Shown: positions 22,493 through 33,644 of the stretch, piece by piece
Layout: the number at the start of each line of letters is the position of its first letter
Position numbering within the stretch: the stretch's first letter is position 1
Position numbers and translations under genes: made by a program
Assembly (NCBI RefSeq): GCF_036898095.1
Contig: NC_090751.1
Span: forward strand, 79,374,509 to 79,438,508
Direction of reading: 5' to 3'
Origin: Palaemon carinicauda
Lineage: Eukaryota > Arthropoda > Malacostraca > Decapoda > Palaemonidae
DNA length: 64,000 nt
The notes under the pieces: generated by a model
What the model was told of the DNA's origin: nothing
The model's input: the letters and a program-made list of their open reading frames with translations, nothing else
Databases searched by the model: none

Positions 22493-23084
22493 TTTTATGT
22501 ATGACTTTGGTAGGAAGTTTGTATTAACCATAATAATTACCTGGAACATAGATGAAGAATTGTTAGTAATTATTTCTCAGCTGATCCCATCTTTTGTCGT
22601 CAATTTTTATGTATGACTTTGGTAGGAAGTTTGTATTAACCATAATAATTGCCTGGAACATAGATGAAGAATTGTTAGTAATTATTTCTCAGCTGATCCC
22701 ATCTTTTGTCGTCAATTTTTCTTGGTGGGATTTAATGAGACGTTGGTATTCTTAAAATACAAGTTTAATGCAACTTATGACTACATTGCTCTTTGACAGC
22801 TGACTCCTAAGTGTGTGTGGAGCGTCATACACAAACCTGAAAAAACCAAAACATTGCTAAACAAAAGAGCATCGCTCTGAAAAGACTTAAATCCTACTCC
22901 AGTACAAAACTATAAAGAATCACATCCTATCTCTGAGGTAATCAACAAATGTTTGAATCCTAATACCAAAACAAATCATTACACTTATGTACAAAGCATA
23001 ACATGTTTTATTCATGCAATATGATGCAATTTTGCGCAATACCTGCAAAAATTGAAATAATATAGTACATTATTACAATAATAC
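22493..23084 (-). repeat. 5' LTR of gypsy element with internal 112-bp duplication
   Basis: Same sequence as the 17792-18272 LTR, plus a second tandem copy of its first ~112 bp (22497-22608 and 22609-22720). The junctions sit in 'CAATTTTT' runs, which also occur at the LTR/leader boundary ('CGCCAATTTTT'). Confidence 0.9.
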
Positions 23085-23849
23085 ATAACAATAACTTACT
23101 TAAAGATCCTTATTTCCTCTCCCCACTGGGCTATTTTTTCCTTTTAGAGAGTACTTACGCTTGTTGCATAATGCTTCTCCCGCTAGGGTTGAAGCTTAAT
23201 AATCAATAAAAATTACTTACATCAACCACAGCTGTAAGTTTCAAAGAACTGTTTTTTTCTTATGAGTTCACTAGGCACCTGTTCTCTTTCAAGACAACAC
23301 CATATTGCTTTGATGTTTATTTGTTACTGTTGCAGTTACAATAATTTGATAAAAATTCTTTCTCCATGTAGTACAGGAATATTTTACTATATAATAGGCA
23401 GTACTTGACCCCCCCCCCCCAACCCCCCCCCCCCCCCACCCCCCAAAAAAAAGAAATAGGAGGTTATTCAGAAATGAAATGTACATATCTAAAATAAATT
23501 TACCTTTAAAATAATATTAATACATACTCTCATTTATCTAATAGTAAAAGTTCTTTCCAGAGTCAGCATAAACCCCAAATGGTATTCTTGTCATCAGCAA
23601 TCCTTCTTATCAAGGACTCCTGCACAATCAATCCATGCAGAAGGTAAATTTCACTGCAATAACATGGAAAAAAATCAAATACAAAAGATGAAAAACAAAT
23701 AAGCCAAATAAATTATCATGCTGTAAAGCCCATATTACCAGTTAGGAATGGACTAGATTTATACAGGTAATTTCCCTTTTGAAATACACCAGTTCCTGGA
23801 AAATCAACCATTTACAGTTGGGTTCTATATATTTTTGAGATTTAAAAGT
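23085..23849. other. No gene; C-rich tract
   Basis: No coding signal. An interrupted C run (23409-23444) could be G-quadruplex forming on the other strand. The rest is AT-rich. Confidence 0.5.
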
Positions 23850-23989
23850 ATTTTGGATCAAGCAGCAGCAGCAACAATAGGTATAGTTTCTAATATCAGT
23901 AGTAGTTACAATTACCAGTTCCATGGAGCAGAAGCATAACAAAAATTTAGATATTTTCATGTACCAACAGCATCAACTTTTGAAACTAG

Positions 23990-25390
23990 CAGTTTCAATT
24001 AGCAGCAGCATCAGCTGCAAGTAGGAGTTTCGAGTAGCAGTGACATCAACTACAAATTAGTGGCCAAAACTAGCCAAAGTAAAATTAAGAATGGTATCTA
24101 ATAGTAGCAGCAGCATCGATTACAGCAACTAGCAGTTTCAATTAGCTGCAGCATCAACTACAAGAAGCAGTTTCAAGTAGCCATATCATCAGCTACATGA
24201 AGTAGTTTCAAGTAGCCCCAGCATCAACTACAAATGGTAGCCAACAGTAGCAGCAGCATCGATTACAGCAAGTAGCAGTTTCAATTAGCTGTAGCATCAA
24301 CTACAAGAAGCAGTTTCAAATATCAACTACAAGAAGAAGTTCAAGTAGCCACAGCATCAACTACAAGAAGCAGTTTAAAGTAGCCCCAGCATCAACTACA
24401 AATGGTAGCCAATAGTAGCAGCAGCATCGATTACAGCAAGTAGCAGTTTCAATTAGCTGTGGCATCAACTACAAGAAGCAGTTTCAAATAGCCACAACAT
24501 CAACTACAAGAAGCAGTTAAAAGTAGCCATAGCACCAACTACAAGAAGCATTTTCAAGTAGCCACAGCATCAACTACAAGAAGCAGTTTCAAGTAGCCAC
24601 AGCAACAACTACAAGAAGAAGTTCAAGTAGCCACAGCATCAATTATAAGAAGCAGTTTCAAGTAGCCACAGCATCAACTATAAGAAGCAGTTTCAAGTAG
24701 CCACAGCATCAACTATAAGAAACAGTTTCAAGTAGCCACAGCATCAACTATAAGTAGCCACATCATCAACTATAAGAAGCAGTTTCAAGTAGCCACAGCA
24801 TCAGCTACAAAGAGCAGGCTGAAGTGACCACAGCATCAACTACAAAGAGCAGTTTCAAGTACCTGCAGCATCAACTACAAGGAGCAGTTTCAAGTAGCCG
24901 CTGCATCAACTACAAGGAGCAGTTTCAAGTAGCTGCAGTATCCACAACAAGAAGCAGTTTCAAGTAGTCTCGGCATTCAATACAAGTAGCTGATTAAAGT
25001 GGGTGCAATTTCAAGTAGCCGCAACATCAAGTAGCCACAGTGTCTAGTAGCGTTTTAGAATAGCCACAGCATATAGTTGCACCTACAAAAAAGCAGCTTC
25101 AAGTAGCAGCAGTGTATAGTAGCAGCTTCATGAAGCCACAATGTCTAGTAGCAGCTTCAAGTAGTTGCAGCGTCTAATGGCAGCTTCAAGTAGCTACAGC
25201 ATCTAGTAGCAAATCCAAGCAGCAGCAGCAGCATCTAGTAGTAGATTCAAGTAGCTACAGCTTCTAGTAGTAGTTTCAAGTAACTTTGGCACCTAGTAGC
25301 AGTTTCAAGTAGCTCTAGCATCTAGTAAAAGTTTAAATAGCCAGGGTATCTAGTAACAGCTTCTGGTAGCCATGGCATCAAATAACACTT
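23990..25390. repeat. 35-bp minisatellite, left arm
   Basis: Roughly 35-40 units of 'AGTTTCAAGTAGCCACAG' followed by 'CATCAACTACAAGAAGC'. Variation increases towards the inner side, where 'CATCTAGTAGCAG' replaces the second half (25020-25390). Confidence 0.88.
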
Positions 25391-25399
25391 ACAATTGGA

Positions 25400-27060
25400 A
25401 CATTAATATCATAACAATTAAAATTGCATTTGCATTAATGTTTCAATTGCATTGATATTGCAACTGCGTTATATAATTGCGTTGATGTTGCAATTGCATT
25501 ATAATTGTATTGCAATTGTATTTTTGTTGCAGTTGCAATTGTATGGTTGTAGCAGTTGCATTGGTGTTGCAATTGCAAAAGCGATTGCATTAATGTTGCA
25601 ATCGATGTTGCATTAATGTTGCTATTGCTGTTAGATTGATGTTGCATCGATGTTGCATTAATGTTGCAATTGCTGTTAGATTGATGTTGCATCGATGTTG
25701 CATTAATGTTTCATTGATATTGGCATTGTAATATTAATTTTGTAATTGCAATTGCAATTGCATTGATGTTGTGTTGATATTACACTGATGTGGCAATTGG
25801 ACTTACAACATAAATGTAATTGCAACATACATGTAATTACAATTATATTACTGCTGCAAAATACATTAATGTTACAATTTCAATTGCAATTGCATTAATG
25901 TTGCAATTTTCATTGCAATCACATTACTGTTGCAATTTTCATGGCAATCGCATAATGTTGCAATTGTCATTGCAATTGCATAATGTTGTAATTGCAGTAC
26001 AGTGACATTAATGTTGCAATTATATTGCAATGCAATGGCATTAATGTTGCATTTGTATTACAAGTGCATTAATGTGATTTCAATGGCAGTGTAATTGCAT
26101 TAATGATGCAATTGCAATTTCATTGTAATTTCATTATTGCGCTTGCAATTGCATTGAAATTAAATTGATCCTACACTTGCAACTGTATTGCAATTTCATT
26201 GATATTGCAATTGAGATTGCATTGTAATTGCATTGATGTTGTCATTCCAATTGCATGTATTTTGCAGTTGCATCAATGTTGCAATTCCACTTATAATTGT
26301 AATTTCATTGATGTTGCAACTGCATCAGCAACATACGTAATTGCAGTTTTGCATACCAGTGGCAACTATTGCAATTGATGTTGCATTGATGTTGCAATTG
26401 GATTTGCAATTGAAATTGCCATTTGACTTGGAATTGGAATTGCGACTGCAATTTACAATTCCAATTCCAATTGTAATTGCAACTATAATTGCGATTGCAA
26501 CTCCAATTGCAAATGCAATTGCAACTATAACTGCGATTGAAACTCCAAAAATAATTGCGACTGAAACTCCAATTGCTATTGTAACTTAATCGCGATTGTA
26601 ACTCCAATTGCAATTGCAACTTCAGTTGCAATTGCAACTCTAATTGCAATTGCAAGTCCAATTACAATTCAACTCCAATTACAATTGCAACTCCAATGGC
26701 AATTGAAATTACAATTGCAACTGCATTGGCAATTGCAATTGCAATTGCAATCGTAACTCTAATTACAATTGCAATTGCAGCTCCAATTACAATTGCAATT
26801 GCAACTCCAATTACAATTGTAGTCACAATTCTAATTGCAATTGGGTTTGAAACTCCAATTGCAGTTGTTACTTTAACTTCAATTGCAATAGCAACTCCAA
26901 TTGCAATTGCAACTCAAATTGCAATTACAACTCTAATTGTAGTAGCAACTCTAATTGCAATGGCAACACCCATTGCAATGTCAACACCCATTGTAATAGC
27001 AACACCCATTGCAATGGAAACACCCATTGCAATTGCAACTCTTATTACAGTTATAATTGC
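25400..27060. repeat. CAATTG-type array, left inner arm
   Basis: First 'ATTAATGTTGCAATTGC'-type units (25400-26440), then 'AACTCCAATTGCAATTGC'-type units (26440-27060). Confidence 0.85.
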
Positions 27061-29575
27061 AATTACAATTGTAATTAGAGTTGCAATTGTAATTGTAATT
27101 GGAGTTACAATTGCAATTGGAGTTTCAATTGCAATTGTAATTTGAGTTACAATTACAATTGCAATTGTAATTGGAGTTGTAATTGTAATTGCAATTTTAA
27201 TGGGAGGTGCAATTAAAATTTTAATGGGAGTTGCAATTGCAATTGTAATTGGAGTTGTAATTACAATTGCAAATGTATTTGGAGTTGTAATTGCAATTGC
27301 AATTGTAATTGGGGTTGCAATTGCAATTAAAATTGAAATTTTAATTGGAGTTGCAATTGCAGTTGCAAATGGAGTTGCCTTTGCAATTGCAATTGGAGAT
27401 GCAATTGCAATTGCGAGCTTCAATTGCGATTGGAGTTTCACTTGGAGATGCAATTGAAGTTGTAATTGGAGCTGCAATTGGAATTGGAATTTAAATTGGA
27501 GTTGAAATTTCAATTGTATTTGGAGTTGCAATTGCAATTGGGGTTGCAATTGCAATTGGTGTTAAAATTGCAATTGGAGTTAAAATTGCAATTGGAGTTG
27601 TAATTGCAATTGCTATTTGAGTTACAATTGTAATTGCAATTGGAGTTGCAAATTGAATTGCAGTTGCAATTGTAGTTGGAGTTGCAATTGCAATTTAAAT
27701 TTTAATTGGAATTACAATTTTAAGTATAAATTTGAGTTGCAATTGGAGTTGCAATTGGAGATGCAATTGTTATTTGAGTTGCAATTGGAATTGCAATTGT
27801 TATTTGAGTTGCAATTGCAATTGGAGATGCAATTGCAATTGGAGTTGCAATTAGAGATGCCATTGGAGTTGAAATGCAATGAGTTGCAATTCCAATTTTA
27901 GTAGCAATTCCAATTGAAGTTTCACTCAATGGGTCACACTTGGAGTTGCATAACAATGGGTTGTAATCGGAGTTGCATAGCGATAGGTTGCAATTGGAGT
28001 TACAATTTCAATGGGTTGCAATTGGAGTTGCAAATGCAATGGGTTGCAATTAGTTGCAAATGTAATGGGTTGCATTTAGTTAAAATTGCAATAGGTTGCA
28101 ATTAGTTGTAATTGTAATGGGTTGCAATAAGAGTTGCAATAGCAATGGAGTTGCAATTATGGTTGCAATTGCAATGGATTGCAATTAGAGTCGCAATTGC
28201 AATGGGTTGCAATTGGAGTTGCAATTGCAATATGTTTCAATTGGAGCTGTTATTGTAATGGGTTGCAATTATAGCTGCAATTGCAATGGGTTGCAATCAG
28301 TGTTGCCAATGTAATGCGTTGTCATTGGAATTGCCATTGCAATAGATTGCAATTGGAGTTGTAATTGCAATAGGGGTTGCAATTGTAATAGGGGTTGCAA
28401 TTGCAATGGGTTGCAATTGCAATTGTAATTGCAATGGGTTGCAATTTGGAATTGCAATTTTGATGGGGCTGAATTGTAATTATAATTTTAGTGGGTTGCC
28501 ATTATAATGGGGGAATTGCAATTGCAATGGATTGCAATTGAAATTGCAATGGCAATGAGTTTCAATTTGAGTTGCTATTGCAATGGATTGGAATTGGAGA
28601 TGGAATTGCAATTGGAGTTGCAATTGGAGATAAAATTGTAATCGGAGTTGCAATTGGAGATGCAATTGGAGTTGCAATGCAATGAGAGTTGCAATTGCAA
28701 TATTAGTTGCAATTGAAATTTTAGTTGCAATTGCAATTGGAGTTTCATTTGCAATTAAAGTTGCTATTGCAATGGGTTGAAATTGGAATTAAATTGCAAT
28801 GTGTCACACTTGGAGTTGCATAGCAATGTGTTGCAATTGGAGTCGCATTGCAATGAGTTCCATTAGGAGTTACAATTGCAATGGGCTGCAATTGGAGTTG
28901 GAAATGCAGTGGGTTGTAATTAGAGTTGCAAAAGCAATGGAGTTGCAATTCCGATGGGTTGCAATTAAAGTTGCAAATGCAATAGGTGGCAATTGGAGTG
29001 GCAATTGCGATGTGTTGCAATTGGAGCTGCAATTTCAATGGGTTGCAATTATTGCTGCAATTGCAATGGGTTGCAAATTGAGTTGCCAGTGCAATGGGTT
29101 GCCATTGAAGTGGCATTGCAGTGGATTGCAATAAGAGTTGTAATTGCAATATGGGTTGCAATTGGTTTTGCAATTGCAATGGGTTGCAATTTGGAATTAC
29201 AATTTTGATGGGGTGCAATTGTAATTATATTTGCAATGTATTGCAATTGGAATTACATATGCAATGGCAATGGATTGCAATTGGAATTGCAATTGCCATG
29301 GGTTTCAATTTGAGTTGCTTTTGCAATGGATTGCAATTGCAATGGGTTACAATTGGAGTTTCAATTGCAATTTTTGCGATTGGAGTTGCAATTGGAGTGG
29401 CTATGGGTTGTAATTGAAATTGCAATTTCAATGGGTTTTAATTTGAGTTGCTATTGCAATTGCAATGGGTTACAATTGGAGTTTCAATTGCAATGAGGTG
29501 CAATTGGAGTTGCAATGGGTTGCAATTGGAGTTGCAATGGGTTGCAATTGTAGTTGCAATTGCAATTGGAATTAA
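27061..29575. repeat. CAATTG-type array, right inner arm (opposite polarity)
   Basis: 'GCAATTGCAATTGGAGTT' units, the reverse complement of the left inner type, grading into 'GCAATGGGTTGCAATTGGAG' units after about 27950. Confidence 0.85.
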
Positions 29576-29579
29576 ACTC

Positions 29580-31345
29580 GTGCTTTCATTTGGAACTGCT
29601 GCTTCATGAAACTGATGCTTGCAATTGGAGTTGCGCCTTCTTCAGAATCTGCTGCTTGCAATTATTTCCACTGCTACTTGAAATAGCTGCTTGTAATATT
29701 GTTCCCATTACTAATTGAAACGGATGCTTGCAATGGTCCACATAGCTAATTGAAACTGGTGCTTTTAACTGTTCATATTACTACTTGAAACTGATGCTTG
29801 CAATTCGAGTCACTGCTACTTGAAACTGATGCTTGCAATTCGAGCCCCTGCTACTTGAAACTGGTGCTTGCAATTAGAGATTCACCTATTTGAAACCAGT
29901 TTACAATTGGAGCTGCTGCTACTTGAAACTGATGTTTGCAATTGTTTCCACTACTACTTGGAATGGCTGTTGTTTTTTGTTTCCATTGCTACTCTAAACT
30001 GCTGCTTAATATTGTTTCCTTTGATAATTGAAACCGATGTTTGCAATTAGAGCTGCTGCTACTTGAAACAGAAGTATGTAATTGGAGCCTATGTAACTTG
30101 AAACTGATGCTTGCAATTAGAACTTTTGCTATTTGAATCTTTTGTTTGCAATTAGATCTGCTGCTACTTGAAACTAATGCTTGTCATTGAAGCTGCTGGT
30201 ACTTGAATCTGTTGCTAGCAATTGGAGTTGCTGTTACTTGAATCTGCTGCTTGAAATGGTTTCCACTGCTGCTAAGAATGGCTGTTGTTAATTGTTTCCA
30301 TTGCTACTCTAAACTGCTGCTTGATATTGATAATATTGACACTTGAAGCTGATGGTTGTAACTGGAGCTACTGCTACTTGAATCTCCTCCTTCCAAATGA
30401 AGCTGCTGCTACTAGAAACAGCTTTTTACAATTGTTTCTTTTGCTACTTGAAATTGATGATTGCAATATTTTCCATTTCTAAATGAAACTGATGCTTGCC
30501 CTTGGAGCTGCTGCTACTTGAATCTGCTGCTTAAAATTGGATCTGTTGCTACTTGATTCTGCTGCTTGTAATTGGAGCTGTTGTTACTTGAATCTATTGC
30601 TAGAAATCTGAGCTGCTGCTACTTAAAAATGATGCTCTTAATTGGAGCTGCTGCTACTTGAAACTGATGTTTTGAAATTATAGCTCCTGCTACTTGAAAC
30701 TGATGGTTGTAATTAGAGCTGCTGCTACTTGAATCTTAAGTTTGTAATTAGAGCTGCTACTACTTGAAACTGATGGTTGCAATTTGAGCCGCCAGGTGGT
30801 ACTTTAAAAGGCTTGGAATTGCTGCTGGTGTTACTTGAATCTGCTACTTGCAATTGAATCTGCTGCTACTTGAATTTTCTGCCTGCAATTGAATCTTCTA
30901 TTACTTGAATCTTCTGGTTAAAATTGGAGCTGCTGCTACTTGAATCTGATTCTTGTAATTGAAGCTGCTGCTAATTGACACTTATGCTTGTAATTGAGCA
31001 GCCGCTACTTGAATCAGCTGCTTGCAATTGTTTTTGCTGCTCCTTGAAACAGCTGCTTGCTAAAGTTTCTATTTTTTCTTGAAAATAATGCTTGTAATTG
31101 GAACATCTGCTACATTAAGCTGCTGCTTTCAATTGTTTCCACTGCTATTTGAAACGGCTTTTTGTAATGGTTCCTACTGCTACTTGAAATTCTGCTTGCA
31201 ATTGTTGCCTCTTGCTATTGAAACTGATGTTACTTGAAACTCTATTCATCGCTACTTGAAAATGATACTCTCAATTGAAGCCGCTGCTAATTGAAACTTA
31301 TGGTTGCAGTTGGAGCTGCTCCTACTTGAATCTGCTGCTTGCAAT
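29580..31345. repeat. 35-36 bp minisatellite, right arm
   Basis: About 45-50 units of 'GCTGCTACTTGAAACTGATG' followed by 'CTTGCAATTGGA', with frequent 'GAATCTGCTGCTT' variants. Polarity is opposite to the left arm. Confidence 0.88.
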
Positions 31346-31488
31346 TGTTTCCAAAAAGCAAAGAACTTAATAACTGAGTAGCCACTGCTACACCCTTGTA
31401 GCGAACATGGGGAAATCGATGTGTTCACAGAAATTCCTTAGGAGGCTAATAGAGAACCTGATGGATAGTCAACCGTTGCGGGTCGTAG

Positions 31489-31490
<2 letters not shown>

Positions 31491-31554
<64 letters not shown>
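31491..31554. repeat. (AG)n microsatellite
   Basis: About 32 AG dinucleotides inside a longer open frame. It lies just upstream of the LINE remnant. Confidence 0.97.
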
Positions 31555-31555
<1 letters not shown>

Positions 31556-32028
31556 ATCAGAAGGATATAGAGAAACTGGAATCGGTAAAACTAGGGTTAC
31601 CAAACTAGTTCCAGCAAAAATACAGTTTGGATATGGACGGGGGATGGAACGTTTGAACATATTTGATCTACAAACTCGACGACTAAGAAGACAGTTAAAA
31701 GAGGCATTCAGAATTCTTAAAGGAATAACCAATGTAGATTATAACCATCTATTCACGCTTAGCACAATTCAGTCCAGAGGTAACAGATACAAACTGAAAT
31801 TGAAAAGATACAACGTCACTTAATGTGGTAGTTTCTGTGCATAAAAAATAACAAATACATGGAACAGACTTCCAGCGGATGTAGTAAACAGAAAAATGGT
31901 AAAAGAGTTCGAGAGTAAGTTAGAAGTGATCATAAAGACACTCTAAACGTTCAAAACAAATCGCTCCACCCGAGCAAATGAAGCCTCCCTGGATGGAACA
32001 AAATGAATGAGAAATTCAAAATCCTTGT

Positions 32029-32093
<65 letters not shown>
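31555..32093 (+). pseudogene. Non-LTR retrotransposon RT C-terminus, 3' UTR and (CT)n tail
   Basis: The + strand reads 'TKLVPAKIQFGYGRGMERLN', then 'LQTRRLRRQLKEAFRILKG', 'VDYNHLFTLS', 'NTWNRLPADVV' and 'KEFESKLEVIIK'. This is the end of jockey/CR1-type reverse transcriptases (family pattern: R-R-x-R-G-D-L-I-E-x-(F/Y)-K, then N-x-W-N-x-L-P). A stop at about 31820 and another shortly after interrupt the frame. A short 3' UTR containing 'GAAGCCTCCCTGGATGGA' leads directly into (CT)n at 32031-32093. The same UTR and tail occur at 61111-61371 on the other strand, so the CT run is part of the element. The 5' part of RT and the endonuclease are missing. Confidence 0.82.
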
Positions 32094-32099
<6 letters not shown>

Positions 32100-32264
32100 T
32101 TCTTACATGGGACGAGAGAATAGAGCCGAGTCTTTAAATAATTTTTAGAGATGAATCTTTAGATAATTTTTCTGCTGACGAGGCTATAAAAGTTTTCAGT
32201 ATAAAGAAAGGAAACAAGAGAAATGCTTCTCCGATAGGATTTACAAGATAATGAATATTATTCA

Positions 32265-32378
32265 TTCCTGTATATACTCCATGTCTCAGTATGGACGGAC
32301 AAATAAAACTAAGTCAAATCAAATTTCATTTAATGAATTTGGGTACGACTGTTCGTATAGCACTCGGACGTTGCTGAA
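32265..32378 (-). repeat. Split direct repeat B2
   Basis: 114 bp, near-identical and in the same orientation as 32671-32784. Begins (in + coordinates) 'TTCCTGTATATACTCCATG' and ends 'GGACGTTGCTGAA'. Confidence 0.9.
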
Positions 32379-32507
32379 ACACGATGTCTTTACTTAAGGC
32401 ATTTAGACTCTTTATACATACACCATTACATTTAAACAATCATGATGGCTACATTTTGCTGATCCAAACAAAAAGCTTAATAACATCAATTTAATTCCTT
32501 GTTTGTT

Positions 32508-32670
32508 TTATAAAAGCTTGTCCGTTCAGTCCAACGTCCGAAGCTGAATGACTTGTTCACCAACTAAGACCAACCGAAAAAACTTACTGACACGCCGCCT
32601 ACTGGACATTCCATCCATCAAGGAAATTAATTTTCCTCTTATTCATAAATTCAAACGTGGAAAATTACCC
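32508..32670 (-). repeat. Split direct repeat A2
   Basis: 163 bp, the same orientation and length as A1 at 40620-40783. It contains 'AAAAGCTTGTCCGTTCAG' and ends 'CAAACGTGGAAAATTACC'. Directly abuts B1. Confidence 0.9.
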
Positions 32671-32784
32671 TTCCTGTATATACTCCATGTCTCAGTATGG
32701 ACGGACAAATAAAACTAAGTCAAATCAAATTTCATTTATTGAATTTGGATACGACTGTTCGTATAGCACTCGGACGTTGCTGAA
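32671..32784 (-). repeat. Split direct repeat B1
   Basis: 114 bp, second copy of B2; differs at only a few positions. It lies between the recombinase gene and A2. Confidence 0.9.
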
Positions 32785-32867
32785 TATAAAGAACGGGGGC
32801 CTTCGTTTGTAATGAATAAATGTTAAACATGTTTGGATCAGCATTATAATGAACAAATACAATACTT

Positions 32868-33640
32868 CTACAAGCCAAGACTTAGAGATACTTTTAACAT
32901 TTCATCGATACTATCTTTCACATAACCGTCTTTTGCGGTTTCACTAGCCCAACGACCATGTCGTTTAAACATACGATCTTTGGCACCGTTGTTAGCTGCT
33001 GCGGTGGCTCCTCCAGATCTTAAAGAATGAACAAAATACTTTTTCACATCTGACACATGAGGCTTCAATGCATTTATGAATATGTCACGAAGATTTGTGT
33101 AGGATATAATTTTGTTCACATTTCTCACCTTATGTCCAGTTTTTGTAGCACTTAGATTACAAAACAAGTAATCATCACCATTCAAGTTTGCCCATTTTAT
33201 TAATTTCACAGTGTTATCTACAGGACAAATATCTGTACCCGTTTTTGCAATCATTATCCAAGATCCATCTCTATATTTGTCAGTCTTGCTGCCTTCCATA
33301 AAAATGGCCATATAAGTAGTATGAAATACAATGTTAGATATCTTAATACTTAACATTTCACGACTTCTCAAAAATCCAGAAAAGCCTATCAAAAATGCAC
33401 AAATTGTTCTCTGATTTTTTATATTATTGTATTTGTATAGTCTGTTGTACAAAGAGGTAATGATATTAGCAGTGATCGGTTCTTTTTTAATGACTGGTTT
33501 CCCCAAAACTCTTTTGACTGCTTCTAAAATATTTTCAACTAACTTTGAATTCGTTGGAGAATATAGACCATTAATGTTATGGTACCATTTTATTGCATAA
33601 AAAGCAACAATAACTGAACTAGGTGAATTTACAGACTGAA
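32868..33640 (-). pseudogene. Ngaro tyrosine recombinase, catalytic part
   Basis: After the insertion boundary the protein resumes with 'LIQSVNSPSSVIVAFYAIKW' and continues to the stop at 32868. Catalytic signature: first Arg in 'GFLRSREMLSI', His-x-x-Arg in 'FVHSLRSGGATAAANNG', the following His in 'FKRHGRWAS', and Tyr in 'TAKDGYVKDS'. All expected residues are present in one frame, so this half looks intact. Its N-terminal half lies at 36837-37061, separated by a TTAA-flanked insertion. The first ~40 codons of the open frame (33645-33767) belong to the inserted element, not to the recombinase. The enzyme would insert circular cDNA. Confidence 0.9.
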
Positions 33641-33644
33641 TTAA

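Larger units (their letters stand above)
17792..23084 (-). mobile_element. Ty3/gypsy LTR retrotransposon, near-complete
   Basis: Two direct LTRs (17792-18272 and 22493-23084) flank a - strand interior. It carries a primer-binding-like site, gag-PR-RT-RNase H in one frame, integrase in a second broken frame, and a polypurine tract. By reading, the LTRs differ at roughly 15 positions in 480 bp outside a 112-bp duplication, suggesting a fairly recent insertion. A candidate target duplication ATAAC sits at 17787-17791 and 23085-23089. If it is real, the LTR ends are not the usual TG...CA but lie a few bases outside one. The style (single gag-pol frame, FIDD box) fits Mag/K02A2.6-like lineages, but the clade is tentative. 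Confidence 0.92.
23850..31350. repeat. Giant satellite block with inverted organisation
   Basis: About 7.5 kb of one related repeat family. The left outer part (23990-25390) and right outer part (29580-31345) consist of 35-36 bp units that are reverse complements of each other at about 77% identity. The left unit, reverse-complemented, and the right unit both start with TGAAACTG and end with GCTACT. The inner part (25400-29570) is made of short TTGCAATTG-based units with the same polarity switch. The shared core TTGCAATTGGAG links inner and outer units. Long open frames here (up to 213 codons) only reflect periods divisible by three. Confidence 0.85.

Noticed and set aside
23990..25390. CRISPR-like regular 35-bp repeats
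   Set aside because: Units are contiguous with no unique spacers, the genome is eukaryotic, and units drift gradually as in a minisatellite.
26305..27555. Long frames of 118-213 codons rich in Ile/Ala/Thr or Gln/Leu
   Set aside because: Products of a hexanucleotide-like CAATTG array; frames exist on both strands at once and have no start context or domain.
31407..31823. 138-codon + frame with an Arg-Glu repeat as a real protein
   Set aside because: The Arg-Glu run is translated (AG)n, and the rest is the LINE RT end.
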